Below the pieces are notes generated by a model. It was not told the origin of the DNA. It saw nothing but the letters and a program-made list of their open reading frames with translations, and did no database searches. A stretch of DNA of 8,547 nucleotides from NCBI GenBank assembly GCA_018644745.1, contig JABGPX010000366.1, positions 1 through 8,547 on the forward strand, in the 5' to 3' direction. Below, in pieces: positions 1-6,544 of this stretch. How positions within the stretch are numbered: the first letter of the stretch is position 1; each line of letters starts with the position of its first letter. Made by a program: the position numbers and the translations under genes. The stretch comes from Spirochaetales bacterium. GTDB taxonomy: Bacteria > Spirochaetota > Spirochaetia > ARS1246.

Positions 1-504
1 TATTGAGCAGAAACTGCAGCGATTGTCGCAGCCTTCCGCGACTTTGAGATATGAGATACCTTTCGTGGAAAGTTCGGAGCCCCGTTGAGAAACACTTTGA
101 TATTCTTTAGGCAGAAAAACCGGCCGCTTCCCTGCAAGCACATCGCTCAGCATTTCGGGAATTTTCGCCGGTGCCCGGTTGCCGAAGATACCGTCAATCT
201 CCGGAAGAATGCTCGCTAGCTCAGTCCCGTTGCGCTCAGACAGACAGCCTGCAAGGATCAGCCGCTTCCCTGGGTAGAGTTGACGAAAAGAGAGGGTGAC
301 ATCGATGGATTCTTTCCGGGCGTCTTCGATGAAGCCGCAGCTGTTTACAATAATCAGCTCTGCATCTCCGGGTTCTATTACCCGCTTCCAGCCGGCATCC
401 TCAAGAGCCGCGATGATGGTTTCCGCGTCGACCTGATTCTTCGCGCAGCCGAGGTTTTCAATATAGAAACCCCGTAATTCGGAATTCACTTTGTTTTCGT
501 TCAT
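1..504 (-). CDS. rimO: Ribosomal protein S12 methylthiotransferase RimO, N-terminal part (3' end outside window)
   Basis: RimO is a cytoplasmic radical-SAM enzyme that methylthiolates a conserved aspartate of ribosomal protein S12. The 168 visible codons cover the whole N-terminal methylthiotransferase domain and the start of the radical-SAM domain. The three N-terminal cluster cysteines are present: Cys20 in LGCAKNQVDAE, Cys56 in VNSCGFIEDARKESID and Cys87 in AGCLSER. The radical-SAM CxxxCxxC motif is at Cys159, Cys163 and Cys166 (EGCDNRCSFC). LGCAKNQVDAE and SCGFIEDARKES favour RimO over its tRNA-modifying relative MiaB. RimO proteins are usually about 430-450 residues, so roughly 60 percent is missing past the left edge. 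The ATG at 504 is the first start after an in-frame TAG, but no clear Shine-Dalgarno precedes it; a GTG at codon 6 is an alternative. It lies 40 bases after the rodZ stop on the same strand, so it is probably in the same operon. Confidence 0.95.
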   Translation of the reverse strand, partial: MNENKVNSELRGFYIENLGCAKNQVDAETIIAALEDAGWKRVIEPGDAELIIVNSCGFIEDARKESIDVTLSFRQLYPGKRLILAGCLSERNGTELASILPEIDGIFGNRAPAKIPEMLSDVLAGKRPVFLPKEYQSVSQRGSELSTKGISYLKVAEGCDNRCSFCSI

Positions 505-544
505 AGAATACTAATATTAAGAAGAGATAAACACGAGAACCGCG

Positions 545-1681
545 TCAATATACCGCCTGCATAAGCAGTTTTTCTTTGCCGCTTTCTTCGTCTCGAACCC
601 ACGTAATTTTTTTAACGGAAACCTGGCCCGGCAGCCCGAATTCTACATTTTCGCCGGATATCCGCGTAATGAGGCTGCCTGCATTTGAAATCCACAGCGT
701 TATTTCCCGTGTTACATCCAACACAACCGTATCGCGGGTGTTAAAATAACCCTCTTCCCGCTCACCGCCGTCTATGAGATACCGGAGCAGACAATATCCG
801 CGAAACTCGATATTTACGGAGAACGGCGAGGCGCTGCTTGATTCAAGAATCTGCACGGCTTCGACGGTTCTGGATTCCAGAGCAGGGGTTCCTGAATCGA
901 GCGGTTTGTCATCGTCGTCAGTTTCTGTACTTTCCGCCGGCGTCTCCTCCTGAGCAGCCTGGGAAGCGGATTTTACAAACCTGTCAAATCGGAGCACCGC
1001 GGTTCTGATCTTCGCGCTAGCGTCGATATCGGTAAGTGACACTTTAATATCCATCTTCGCGTCGCCATCAAGATCAATCGCTCTCTCGTCACCGACCCGA
1101 AGTACATTCGTTCCACCGGGAACGGTCAGTGTTAAACTCTCAGCTATTTCGGACAGCCGGATTTCATACCGTTCGTCCTTATAAGAAATAGCAACAATGT
1201 CTTTCTCTTCAAAACGCCGTTCGACCATTTCATCCTCGAGCTCATAGACCGCCCCGGCAGCAGTTTCCTCAGAATTCTCGAGTTCTGCCGCGGCGGCGCG
1301 GCGTTCGGCCCTTCCATCGAATAGACGGGGAATGAGATAATATCCCCCAACCGCCAAGGCAGCTACAACCACCGCGGCGACTAAACCAATATAAAGAGGT
1401 TTTCTGTTTCGAGTGATCAGGAGCTCATCCATCGGAACGGGCTGGCTTTGAATCTGAAAATTCCGATAGAGTGACACCATTTCTTCCGGATCGATCCCTA
1501 AATAATCGGCGTAATTCCGCAGAAATCCGATGAGATACGGATCACCTGGGAATACCGAGAAATCTTCCGTTTCCAGAGCTTCCAGGTACCGCTTCGCGAT
1601 ATTTGTATCCCGGGCAATCTGCTCTATTGAGTATCCCTTTTGCTCTCGTTGATTTTTCAGCTTGTCGCCGATAGATTCCAT
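545..1681 (-). CDS. rodZ: RodZ-like cell-shape protein: cytoplasmic HTH, one membrane helix, periplasmic C-terminal domain
   Basis: RodZ is a bitopic inner-membrane protein that links the MreB cytoskeleton to the elongation machinery. Here residues 1-75 form the RodZ-type helix-turn-helix (GDKLKNQREQKGYSIEQIA, then KRYLEALE and FPGDPYLIGFLRNYADYLG, a hallmark of this family). Residues 95-119 are the only transmembrane helix, preceded by RNRK, which fits a cytoplasmic N-terminus. Residues 125-155 are Ala/Glu-rich, 160-235 form a predicted beta-rich segment, 240-262 an acidic linker ending in DDDDK, and 283-365 a beta domain resembling the RodZ C-terminal DUF4115 region. The 160-235 segment looks like an extra periplasmic module. 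The ATG directly follows the lolA stop with no gap, and its ribosome site (GGAAGAAG) lies in the last lolA codons, so the two are probably translationally coupled. The family call is strong; a direct role with MreB is inferred. Confidence 0.87.
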   Translation of the reverse strand: MESIGDKLKNQREQKGYSIEQIARDTNIAKRYLEALETEDFSVFPGDPYLIGFLRNYADYLGIDPEEMVSLYRNFQIQSQPVPMDELLITRNRKPLYIGLVAAVVVAALAVGGYYLIPRLFDGRAERRAAAAELENSEETAAGAVYELEDEMVERRFEEKDIVAISYKDERYEIRLSEIAESLTLTVPGGTNVLRVGDERAIDLDGDAKMDIKVSLTDIDASAKIRTAVLRFDRFVKSASQAAQEETPAESTETDDDDKPLDSGTPALESRTVEAVQILESSSASPFSVNIEFRGYCLLRYLIDGGEREEGYFNTRDTVVLDVTREITLWISNAGSLITRISGENVEFGLPGQVSVKKITWVRDEESGKEKLLMQAVY

Positions 1682-2380
1682 TTATTGTTCTTCTTCCGGG
1701 GGAAAGATAAAATTATTTATGATATTGGCCGATGGCGGGGACTCATATCTGAATTTACCTTCCGGAATATTTTGATTAGTAAGAATATCGAGAAAATCTA
1801 ACTGTATTTCCTGAAAATTTGACGTAACACCGCTTATTCGGCGGATCATCAGATCTTCATTTATTGACAATGTAAGCTGACGAAATCCTTCGTCGATTGA
1901 TCTCCATTCAAGCTTGAGCTGAATAACAAGCTCCTCGCTCTCCTCTTCTAACGGCACAGGATCCTGGCTCTCGAGATAGGCGATGCTGTAGCGATTACTC
2001 ATGAGATCTAGTCCCTGAGCAGTCGCCAAACCGGCGGCAGGCTCTTCGCTCTTCTTGAGAGGCTGCTCGAGCGCGGCATTGAATCGGGGGATGTAGATGA
2101 TAAGTTTCTCCCCGTCGACCGCGACCACCTGCTCCTCCGGAACGGCGAACTCTATCAGCAAATAATTAGGACGTTTATGGAAAAGCATGCCGGACATCAC
2201 CGAATCGGTCTGAGTCATTGTGAGTGAAGCCTGATAATCCACAATCTCCCGATATCTGTCTGATACCTGTTCGAAGAAATCACTTGCGGTGGTTATATCC
2301 TGAGCAAAAATGATATGCGGAAGGCACAAAAGGAGAATCAGCCCTGTATAAAATCTAATCTTGATCAATGTAATGGGCAC
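1682..2380 (-). CDS. lolA: Outer-membrane lipoprotein carrier protein LolA (periplasmic chaperone)
   Basis: LolA carries lipoproteins across the periplasm from the LolCDE exporter to the outer membrane. Residues 1-26 form a signal peptide: Lys/Arg at 7-9, then the hydrophobic core TGLILLLCL, with likely cleavage at FA|QD. The mature part shows the LolA pattern: an opening helix (SDFFEQVSDRYREIVDYQASLTM), alternating strands with FHKRPNYLLIEF near 67-78 and a VDGEKLIIYIP strand at 88-98, and the closing segment FLDILTNQNIPEGKFRYESP at 196-215. At 232 residues it is slightly longer than typical E. coli-type LolA (about 200), mainly from an acidic insert near 139-150. The start is GTG at 2380, seven codons after an in-frame TAG; the ribosome site is poor (CAGGG, very close to the start). 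It is first in the lolA-rodZ-rimO run, and a promoter candidate lies about 110 bases upstream. Confidence 0.88.
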   Translation of the reverse strand: MPITLIKIRFYTGLILLLCLPHIIFAQDITTASDFFEQVSDRYREIVDYQASLTMTQTDSVMSGMLFHKRPNYLLIEFAVPEEQVVAVDGEKLIIYIPRFNAALEQPLKKSEEPAAGLATAQGLDLMSNRYSIAYLESQDPVPLEEESEELVIQLKLEWRSIDEGFRQLTLSINEDLMIRRISGVTSNFQEIQLDFLDILTNQNIPEGKFRYESPPSANIINNFIFPPEEEQ

Positions 2381-2489
2381 CCCTGAATACCCTGGTTTCT
2401 ACTCGCGCGGTGCTTCGCGGCCCTGCGGGAGCTCGAATATGTGGGTATCGAATTTATAGCAGATAGCAAGTTTTTCGACGCCTAAAATC

Positions 2490-2517
2490 ATATTACTCAG
2501 CGGATATGCTTTGTCAA
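2490..2517 (-). promoter_or_regulatory. Candidate sigma70-type promoter for the lolA-rodZ-rimO operon
   Basis: Read on the minus strand, a perfect TTGACA (2517-2512) is followed after 16 bases by TAATAT (2495-2490), matching the -10 consensus at four of six positions. TATGAT, a better -10 match, also occurs but at a 19-base spacing. Transcription would begin near 2483, leaving a leader of about 100 bases before the lolA GTG. The leader has a GC-rich stretch (2405-2430) with short self-complementary CGCG pieces. The call rests on consensus match and location only. Confidence 0.5.
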
Positions 2518-2540
2518 CAGCAGGGAGGCGCAAGTTTATC

Positions 2541-2558
2541 TGCCAAAACAATTTGGCA
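2541..2558. promoter_or_regulatory. Perfect 7+7 palindrome TGCCAAA-N4-TTTGGCA between divergent promoters (operator candidate)
   Basis: The arms TGCCAAA (2541-2547) and TTTGGCA (2552-2558) are exact reverse complements around ACAA. The element sits between the candidate -35 boxes of the leftward lolA promoter (2512-2517) and the rightward promoter (2568-2573), where one bound dimer could affect both. There is no T-run beside it, so it is unlikely to be a terminator. The binding protein is unknown; no regulator gene is nearby. Confidence 0.5.
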
Positions 2559-2567
2559 CATAAACAA

Positions 2568-2596
2568 TTGCATCATCAAACGATTAGATCTACAAT
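2568..2596 (+). promoter_or_regulatory. Candidate promoter for the CsgG-like/barrel gene
   Basis: TACAAT at 2591-2596 matches the -10 consensus at five of six positions. It lies 17 bases after TTGCAT (2568-2573), which keeps only the TTG of the -35 box. A start near 2603 would give a short leader of about 24 bases to the GTG at 2627. A weak -35 beside a palindrome at 2541-2558 would suit activator control, but that is inference. Confidence 0.4.
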
Positions 2597-2613
2597 AATC
2601 AGTCTTTCATCTT

Positions 2614-2619
2614 GAGGAG
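2614..2619 (+). promoter_or_regulatory. Shine-Dalgarno GAGGAG that fixes the start at GTG 2627
   Basis: GAGGAG at 2614-2619 ends seven bases before GTG 2627-2629, an optimal spacing. A longer reading from TTG at 2612 would place this site inside the coding region and add five residues before MKRYP. The GTG start also gives a normal signal peptide beginning MKR. Confidence 0.75.
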
Positions 2620-2626
2620 TATTTAC

Positions 2627-3793
2627 GTGAAACGGTACCCGATCATTGTTATTTTTGCCCTAATATCCGTCTCGGCCTTTTGCCTGCCTTCAATCGCCAT
2701 TCTAGACGCTATCCTGGCGGATGGCGTAGATATTACCGCGAAGGTACCGGTCACAGAGAAGATAATCGAGGAAATCGTGACCTCTGGAAAGTATACGGTT
2801 CTCGACCGGAGCAGCATTCAGCAGGTTCTCGAAGAAAAGAAGTTCCAGCTTTCCGGAGTCGTGGCTGACAACGAAATAAAAAAAGCAGGTGAATACCTCG
2901 GTGCTGACATCGTCTGCGTGGCAAAAGTATCCCGGATTGGAGAAACATACTTCATATCAGGAAAAATGATTAATGTGGAAACTGGCGCCATTACGGCCCA
3001 GAAGTCCCACGAACAGAAAGGCGACATAGAAGTGGTACTTGCGATTGCCCAGGTAGTTGGTAAAGCCCTCGCCGGGGGCGTTCTCGAAGAGTCTGCAGAT
3101 AAGGACGCAACCGCGGAGTCCGAACCCGGCAAGCCGGAAGAAAGCGCTGAAACAACTCAGCCTGCACCCAAGAGTGAACCGGAAACCGCAGATATTCTGG
3201 CACCAAGATCCCACGCCGTGGGCTCCTATCTAATTCCATTTAATTTCGGTGGAGCAATTGATGAGATAGATGAACTCATAGATTATTCTATTAGCTTGTC
3301 CGGATCCACGTTAGGTGATTATGATTTTGAATCGAAGACAGTCGGTGTCGGCGCACACTTCATGCAGACCATTGGGCAGTGGTTTTACGGAGCATTCAGC
3401 GTCGCGTACACCAGGCGTTCGGACAACTCATACTATTTCACGGACCCTGACGAATATTATATAAACTTCAGCACGTTCAACGCCCGGTTAGGCGCGGGTG
3501 CGTTATACCGTAGTTCAGAATTGCTACAGTACTACGCCGGTGTCGGAATCGGTTATTTTGTGATGATAATGGATGAGGATCTGTGGGGCACCGATTTTTT
3601 TACCTATGCTATGGAAGATTCCGATTGGTCGTATTACGGCGAGGTTGGTGTGGATCTCCTGCTCTCCGATACCCTTGTTATAAACGCCGGCTTGACCTTC
3701 GTAGGAGCGACGCTGAATGAAGACACAATCTTTTACGACCAAGAATTGGCCGCGAGTTTCGCTTTATCTATAGGCGCCGGAATAGCATATTGA
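2627..3793 (+). CDS. Exported CsgG/LpoB-like domain fused to a C-terminal outer-membrane beta-barrel
   Basis: The 388-residue product starts with a signal peptide (MKRYPIIVIFALISVSAF, about residues 1-19). Residues 22-150 resemble the CsgG/LpoB-type fold: the opening strand SIAILDAILADGVD, then VTEKIIEEIVTSGKYTVLDR, QQVLEEKKFQLSG, EIKKAGEYLGADIVCVAKV and YFISGKMINVETGAI. Residues 153-197 are a Pro/Glu/Ser-rich linker. Residues 198-388 contain about eight amphipathic strands rich in Gly and aromatic residues (for example TVGVGAHFMQTIG, YYAGVGIGYFVMIM, YYGEVGVDLLLSD) and end in GIAY, the terminal aromatic residue usual for BamA substrates. I infer an outer-membrane barrel that displays the CsgG-like domain in the periplasm. 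Cys19 lacks a proper lipobox (Phe at -1), so lipidation as in true CsgG is doubtful. The gene stands alone: divergent from lolA and convergent with the MATE gene. Its precise function is unknown to me; curli secretion is not implied. Confidence 0.8.
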   Translation: MKRYPIIVIFALISVSAFCLPSIAILDAILADGVDITAKVPVTEKIIEEIVTSGKYTVLDRSSIQQVLEEKKFQLSGVVADNEIKKAGEYLGADIVCVAKVSRIGETYFISGKMINVETGAITAQKSHEQKGDIEVVLAIAQVVGKALAGGVLEESADKDATAESEPGKPEESAETTQPAPKSEPETADILAPRSHAVGSYLIPFNFGGAIDEIDELIDYSISLSGSTLGDYDFESKTVGVGAHFMQTIGQWFYGAFSVAYTRRSDNSYYFTDPDEYYINFSTFNARLGAGALYRSSELLQYYAGVGIGYFVMIMDEDLWGTDFFTYAMEDSDWSYYGEVGVDLLLSDTLVINAGLTFVGATLNEDTIFYDQELAASFALSIGAGIAY

Positions 3794-3808
3794 AAGGCTT
3801 GTACGGAT

Positions 3809-5209
3809 TTACCGGTTGCTTATCTTTCTAAGAGACCGAAGTACGCCAATCGCGAGAATAGCTGTGAGAGCAGCAGTGAGGACATCCGAGACTGGCTGGC
3901 TGTAAATTACGCCGTCGAGACCAAGCAAACGGGGCAGAATGAAAATAGCAGGATAGAAAAACAATACCTGCCTTGCAAGAATTATGAGCGCCGCCGGAAG
4001 AGCCCTGCCCAATGCCTGGAAAAAAACAGCCATTACTATCTGAACCCCGAACAGAGGAAAGAATGCGGTTACCCATCGGATCATCCGAATTCCCACCGCT
4101 AAAACATCAGGATCGGAGCTGAAGATAGCGAGTATCTGCGCCGGGAAAAAAACTGCACAGGCGGAAAACAGCAGCGCAAACAATCCGGTCCAGCCAAGAG
4201 CAAGCCGCAAAGACCGGTACACCCGCGGCATATTCTCAGCTCCGAAACTGTAACCTACCACCGGCTGGAGGCCGACGCAAAAACCGTAAATCGGATACAT
4301 ACCGAGAGCCAGAAATCTAAACGTAAGCCCTACCGCGGCCACCGCATGGTCGCCGAATCTACGCGCCGCGCCGTTAGTCGCGGCCAGCGCGACGCTGCCG
4401 AGAAGCTGCAGAAAAAAAGTTGCGGCGCCTACCTTCAGAATCGCCGGCAGATACCGTATTCCCCTTCTCCATCCCGAAAAACTGATATGAGAATAATTTC
4501 GCTTCCTCGCGAAGGTTGAGGATAAAAGAAGAAAGGACGAAAACTGGGCAATAACGGTTGCTAGAGCGGCGCCTTTGAGGCCGAGACCGGCGGCAAATAT
4601 GAAGAGAGGGTCGAGCAGAATATTCATTCCGGCGCTCAGGAATACTGAAATCATACTTAACCGCGCGTTACCTTCGGCGCGAACCAAATTCGACATAGTA
4701 ATGTTCAGCAAAGTGAGAACATTGGCACCGATGAGTATCCGGGAGTATTCCATTGCGAAAGGCAGCACCGCCTCTGATGATCCGAGAAGACGAAGCAGCG
4801 GTTCGAGGAAAAGCAGGCTCAGCGAAGCGGCGGCGATGCCGCAGAAGAAAGCGGTGAAGAGCGCGGCCGAGGCAGCTGAACTGGCTTTCTCATCCTCTCC
4901 CTTTCCAAGAAGCCGGGAGACCAGCGAAGCGGCCCCTGCGCCGAAGGCCTGGCCGATTCCGCCGATTACAGCGAAAATGGGAAAACTTACGGAGATGGCG
5001 CTGAGCCGTGCAGTCCCGAGGCGGCTGATAAACGCGGCGTCTGCAAGATAAAAAACGCCGATCGCCAGCATAGAGCCGATGGTCGGTAGAGACATGCGCA
5101 TTATTACCTGAGTAATACCCCCGGATTCCAGCAGTGTGAGGCGACGCGAGGTATTTTCTCCTATTTTTTCAGCGGAGGGTTTTTTCACAATGACTGAAAT
5201 AATAATCAT
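3809..5209 (-). CDS. MATE-family multidrug/toxin efflux transporter (NorM/MepA-like)
   Basis: MATE proteins are inner-membrane antiporters that expel cationic drugs and metabolites using Na+ or H+ gradients. The 466 residues match the usual family length of about 440-470 and contain about twelve hydrophobic helices in two halves. Family signatures visible are the first helix MRMSLPTIGSMLAIGVFYLA with DAAFISRLG (38-65), GQAFGAGAASLVSRLLGKGE (86-105), NLVRAEGNARLSM (174-186), NILLDPLFIFAAGLGLKGAA (196-215), GLQPVVGYSFGA (313-324) and GVIYSQPVSDVLT (433-445). The start is uncertain: ATG 5209 has no clear ribosome site, and GTG at codon 8 is possible; both precede the first helix. The gene diverges from the amidohydrolase gene (81 bases apart) and converges on the CsgG-like gene (15 bases). 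Substrate cannot be told from sequence. Confidence 0.92.
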   Translation of the reverse strand: MIIISVIVKKPSAEKIGENTSRRLTLLESGGITQVIMRMSLPTIGSMLAIGVFYLADAAFISRLGTARLSAISVSFPIFAVIGGIGQAFGAGAASLVSRLLGKGEDEKASSAASAALFTAFFCGIAAASLSLLFLEPLLRLLGSSEAVLPFAMEYSRILIGANVLTLLNITMSNLVRAEGNARLSMISVFLSAGMNILLDPLFIFAAGLGLKGAALATVIAQFSSFLLLSSTFARKRNYSHISFSGWRRGIRYLPAILKVGAATFFLQLLGSVALAATNGAARRFGDHAVAAVGLTFRFLALGMYPIYGFCVGLQPVVGYSFGAENMPRVYRSLRLALGWTGLFALLFSACAVFFPAQILAIFSSDPDVLAVGIRMIRWVTAFFPLFGVQIVMAVFFQALGRALPAALIILARQVLFFYPAIFILPRLLGLDGVIYSQPVSDVLTAALTAILAIGVLRSLRKISNR

Positions 5210-5240
5210 TTATTCAAAGAAAACAAAGAAAGCAGGCAAC

Positions 5241-5270
5241 TTGACCCATGCGCGGTGATAGGGTTATCGT
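5241..5270 (+). promoter_or_regulatory. Candidate sigma70-type promoter for the amidohydrolase gene
   Basis: TTGACC (5241-5246, five of six consensus bases) is followed after 18 bases by TATCGT (5265-5270, four of six). Transcription from about 5277 would leave a short leader carrying AAGGA (5280-5284), the ribosome site of the ATG at 5291. The stretch lies in the 81-base gap separating this gene from the divergent MATE gene. Confidence 0.5.
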
Positions 5271-5290
5271 GACTAAAATAAGGAAACTAC

Positions 5291-6424
5291 ATGAAAGCTA
5301 TACACGCCGACCTGCTGTACACCGGCAAAGACATGAAGAGGGATGTCTACCTGATTTACACCGGAAAGACAATCACTGGAATCCAAAAATCATGGACCGG
5401 GAAAGTGGAAAAGAGTTACCCGGTAGTTACTCCCGCCTTTATCGATCCCCACGCCCATATCGGGCTGGTACGTGCCGGAGAACCTGCGGCCGAGGCGGAA
5501 GCCAACGATCAGATGGATTCCTTCATCATCCATGCAGATGCTCTCGATTCCGTGCAAATGGATGATGAAGCATTCACCGACTCGATAGAAGCGGGTGTGC
5601 TATATTCATGCGTCGTGCCTGGAAGTGCGAATATTATCGGAGGAAAGTCCGCGGTAATCCGCAACTACGGCCAGAACTCTTCGAAAGCATTAATCGACCG
5701 GGCGGGTATTAAGGCTGCGATTGGCTACAACCCGATGTCCCCCGGGGTGAGAGGCTGGAAAGGCAGCCGACCCTACACCCGAATGGGAACTTTTGCTCTA
5801 CTGCGGGGGAAGCTCCACGACACCAAAGATAAGATGAAGAAAAAAAAGGACCCAACGGAGCTAATCGGAGCTGAAGAAGAGATGCTTCGCCGGATTCTGA
5901 AAGGTCTCGAGCGGCTCCGAGTCCACGTGCATAAAATTGACGATATAGCGACTCTTCTCAGACTCGTTGACGAATTCAAGCTAAAGGTTACGGTGGAGCA
6001 CACCTGTGATGTAAATGATGCGGACATTTACCGGGAGCTCAAGAAGAGAAACATTCAGGTAGTGTACGGACCGTTGGATGCCCTGGCGTACAAGGTGGAA
6101 CTGAAACATGAGAACTGGAGAAACCTCAGAAGCCTTATTGATTCGGGTGTCACTTTCGGCCTCATGACCGACCATCCGGTAATTCTGCAGCGGACATTGC
6201 TGCTTACGCTTCGATGGTTCCTGCGGTGCGGCATTACAAAGCAGCAGGCGCTTGAAATAATTACAAGACAGAACGCAAAGGTGCTGGGAATCGATAAGTA
6301 TCTGGGTACTCTCGAAAAAGGGAAATGGGCTTCCTTCGTCTGCTGGAACGGCGACCCGTTCGATCTGGCCAGCTTTCCTGAAGAGGTAGTCGGCGAAGGT
6401 GAGACTCTGTCGATTAGAAGTTAA
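5291..6424 (+). CDS. Metal-dependent amidohydrolase, imidazolonepropionase-like (COG1228 type)
   Basis: This is a 377-residue cytoplasmic hydrolase of the amidohydrolase superfamily, which cleaves C-N bonds, often in cyclic amides, with one or two metal ions. Residues 1-45 are the small beta-sandwich part. The metal motif HAH is at 54-56 (TPAFIDPHAHIG), with further likely ligands or active-site residues at His212/His214 (VHVHKIDDI), Glu236-His237 (VTVEHTCD) and Asp294 (LMTDHPV). VPGSANIIGG (109-118) and PYTRMGTFALLRG (161-173) are typical of uncharacterised COG1228 members. The C-terminus returns to the sandwich (YLGTLEKGKWASFVCWNGDP) but ends soon after, a little shorter than many relatives. 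A lysine-rich loop (KDKMKKKK, 179-186) is unusual. ATG 5291 has AAGGA six bases upstream. The substrate is not predictable; there are no histidine-degradation genes here, so I do not call it HutI. Confidence 0.85.
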   Translation: MKAIHADLLYTGKDMKRDVYLIYTGKTITGIQKSWTGKVEKSYPVVTPAFIDPHAHIGLVRAGEPAAEAEANDQMDSFIIHADALDSVQMDDEAFTDSIEAGVLYSCVVPGSANIIGGKSAVIRNYGQNSSKALIDRAGIKAAIGYNPMSPGVRGWKGSRPYTRMGTFALLRGKLHDTKDKMKKKKDPTELIGAEEEMLRRILKGLERLRVHVHKIDDIATLLRLVDEFKLKVTVEHTCDVNDADIYRELKKRNIQVVYGPLDALAYKVELKHENWRNLRSLIDSGVTFGLMTDHPVILQRTLLLTLRWFLRCGITKQQALEIITRQNAKVLGIDKYLGTLEKGKWASFVCWNGDPFDLASFPEEVVGEGETLSIRS

Positions 6425-6430
6425 ATTCAG

Positions 6431-6507
6431 GGCACATCGAGAAACCCACTTTCGGTGCATGTGACCGAATGTTTTTCCTTATAGAATCGGGGTTTTTCGT
6501 ATGTGCC
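6431..6507 (+). repeat. Imperfect 17/18-base inverted repeat enclosing a terminator hairpin
   Basis: The left arm GGCACATCGAGAAACCC (6431-6447) pairs with the right arm at 6490-6507 (GGGTTTTTCG, then ATGTGCC), with one G-U type mismatch and one bulged T. The arms enclose the 6-bp hairpin at 6451-6469 and its T-run. The element starts seven bases after the amidohydrolase stop. It could be an RNA stem protecting the mRNA 3' end, or a small non-autonomous mobile element of 77 bases. I see no clear target-site duplication and recognise no known family. Confidence 0.5.
6451..6476 (+). terminator. Intrinsic terminator of the amidohydrolase gene
   Basis: The stem TTCGGT (6451-6456) pairs perfectly with ACCGAA (6464-6469) around a seven-base loop. 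It is followed by TG and five Ts (6472-6476). It lies 27 bases after the stop codon. The stem is short, so termination may be partial. It sits inside the larger inverted repeat 6431-6507, whose outer stem would compete with or embrace it. Confidence 0.55.
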
Positions 6508-6544
6508 GGTTGTCAAAGTAGCAGTTTTTAGAGGAGCCCTTCAT

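Noticed and set aside
280..477. A 65-codon plus-strand frame inside rimO
   Set aside because: It is the complement of highly conserved RimO motifs and has no independent support.
2399..2491. A 30-codon frame upstream of lolA in the same reading frame (MILGVEKLAI... ending REAPRE)
   Set aside because: It has no convincing ribosome site, and its ATG overlaps the -10 box of the candidate lolA promoter, so it would lie outside that transcript. If the true start site is further upstream it could be a leader ORF.
2612..2626. TTG at 2612 as the start of the CsgG-like protein
   Set aside because: GAGGAG at 2614-2619 would then be coding, whereas it sits at ideal distance from GTG 2627, which also gives a standard signal peptide.
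4575..5051. A 158-codon open frame on the plus strand, antisense to the MATE gene
   Set aside because: It lies wholly within a well-supported membrane-protein gene. Its product is a low-complexity mix of Ala, Arg, Ser and Pro with no recognisable domain, as expected from the complement of Ala/Leu/Gly-rich codons.
5291..6424. Calling the amidohydrolase HutI (imidazolonepropionase)
   Set aside because: Only general COG1228 features are present and no other histidine-degradation gene is adjacent, so the substrate is left open.
5981..6460. A 159-codon open frame on the minus strand across the end of the amidohydrolase gene
   Set aside because: It is antisense to conserved amidohydrolase motifs and its product resembles no family I know. 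It would also begin inside the terminator hairpin.
6431..6507. A known riboswitch (for example a cyclic-di-GMP type) in the nested inverted repeat
   Set aside because: The repeat follows a gene stop rather than leading into a gene, and I could not match the conserved core bases of any riboswitch class I know.
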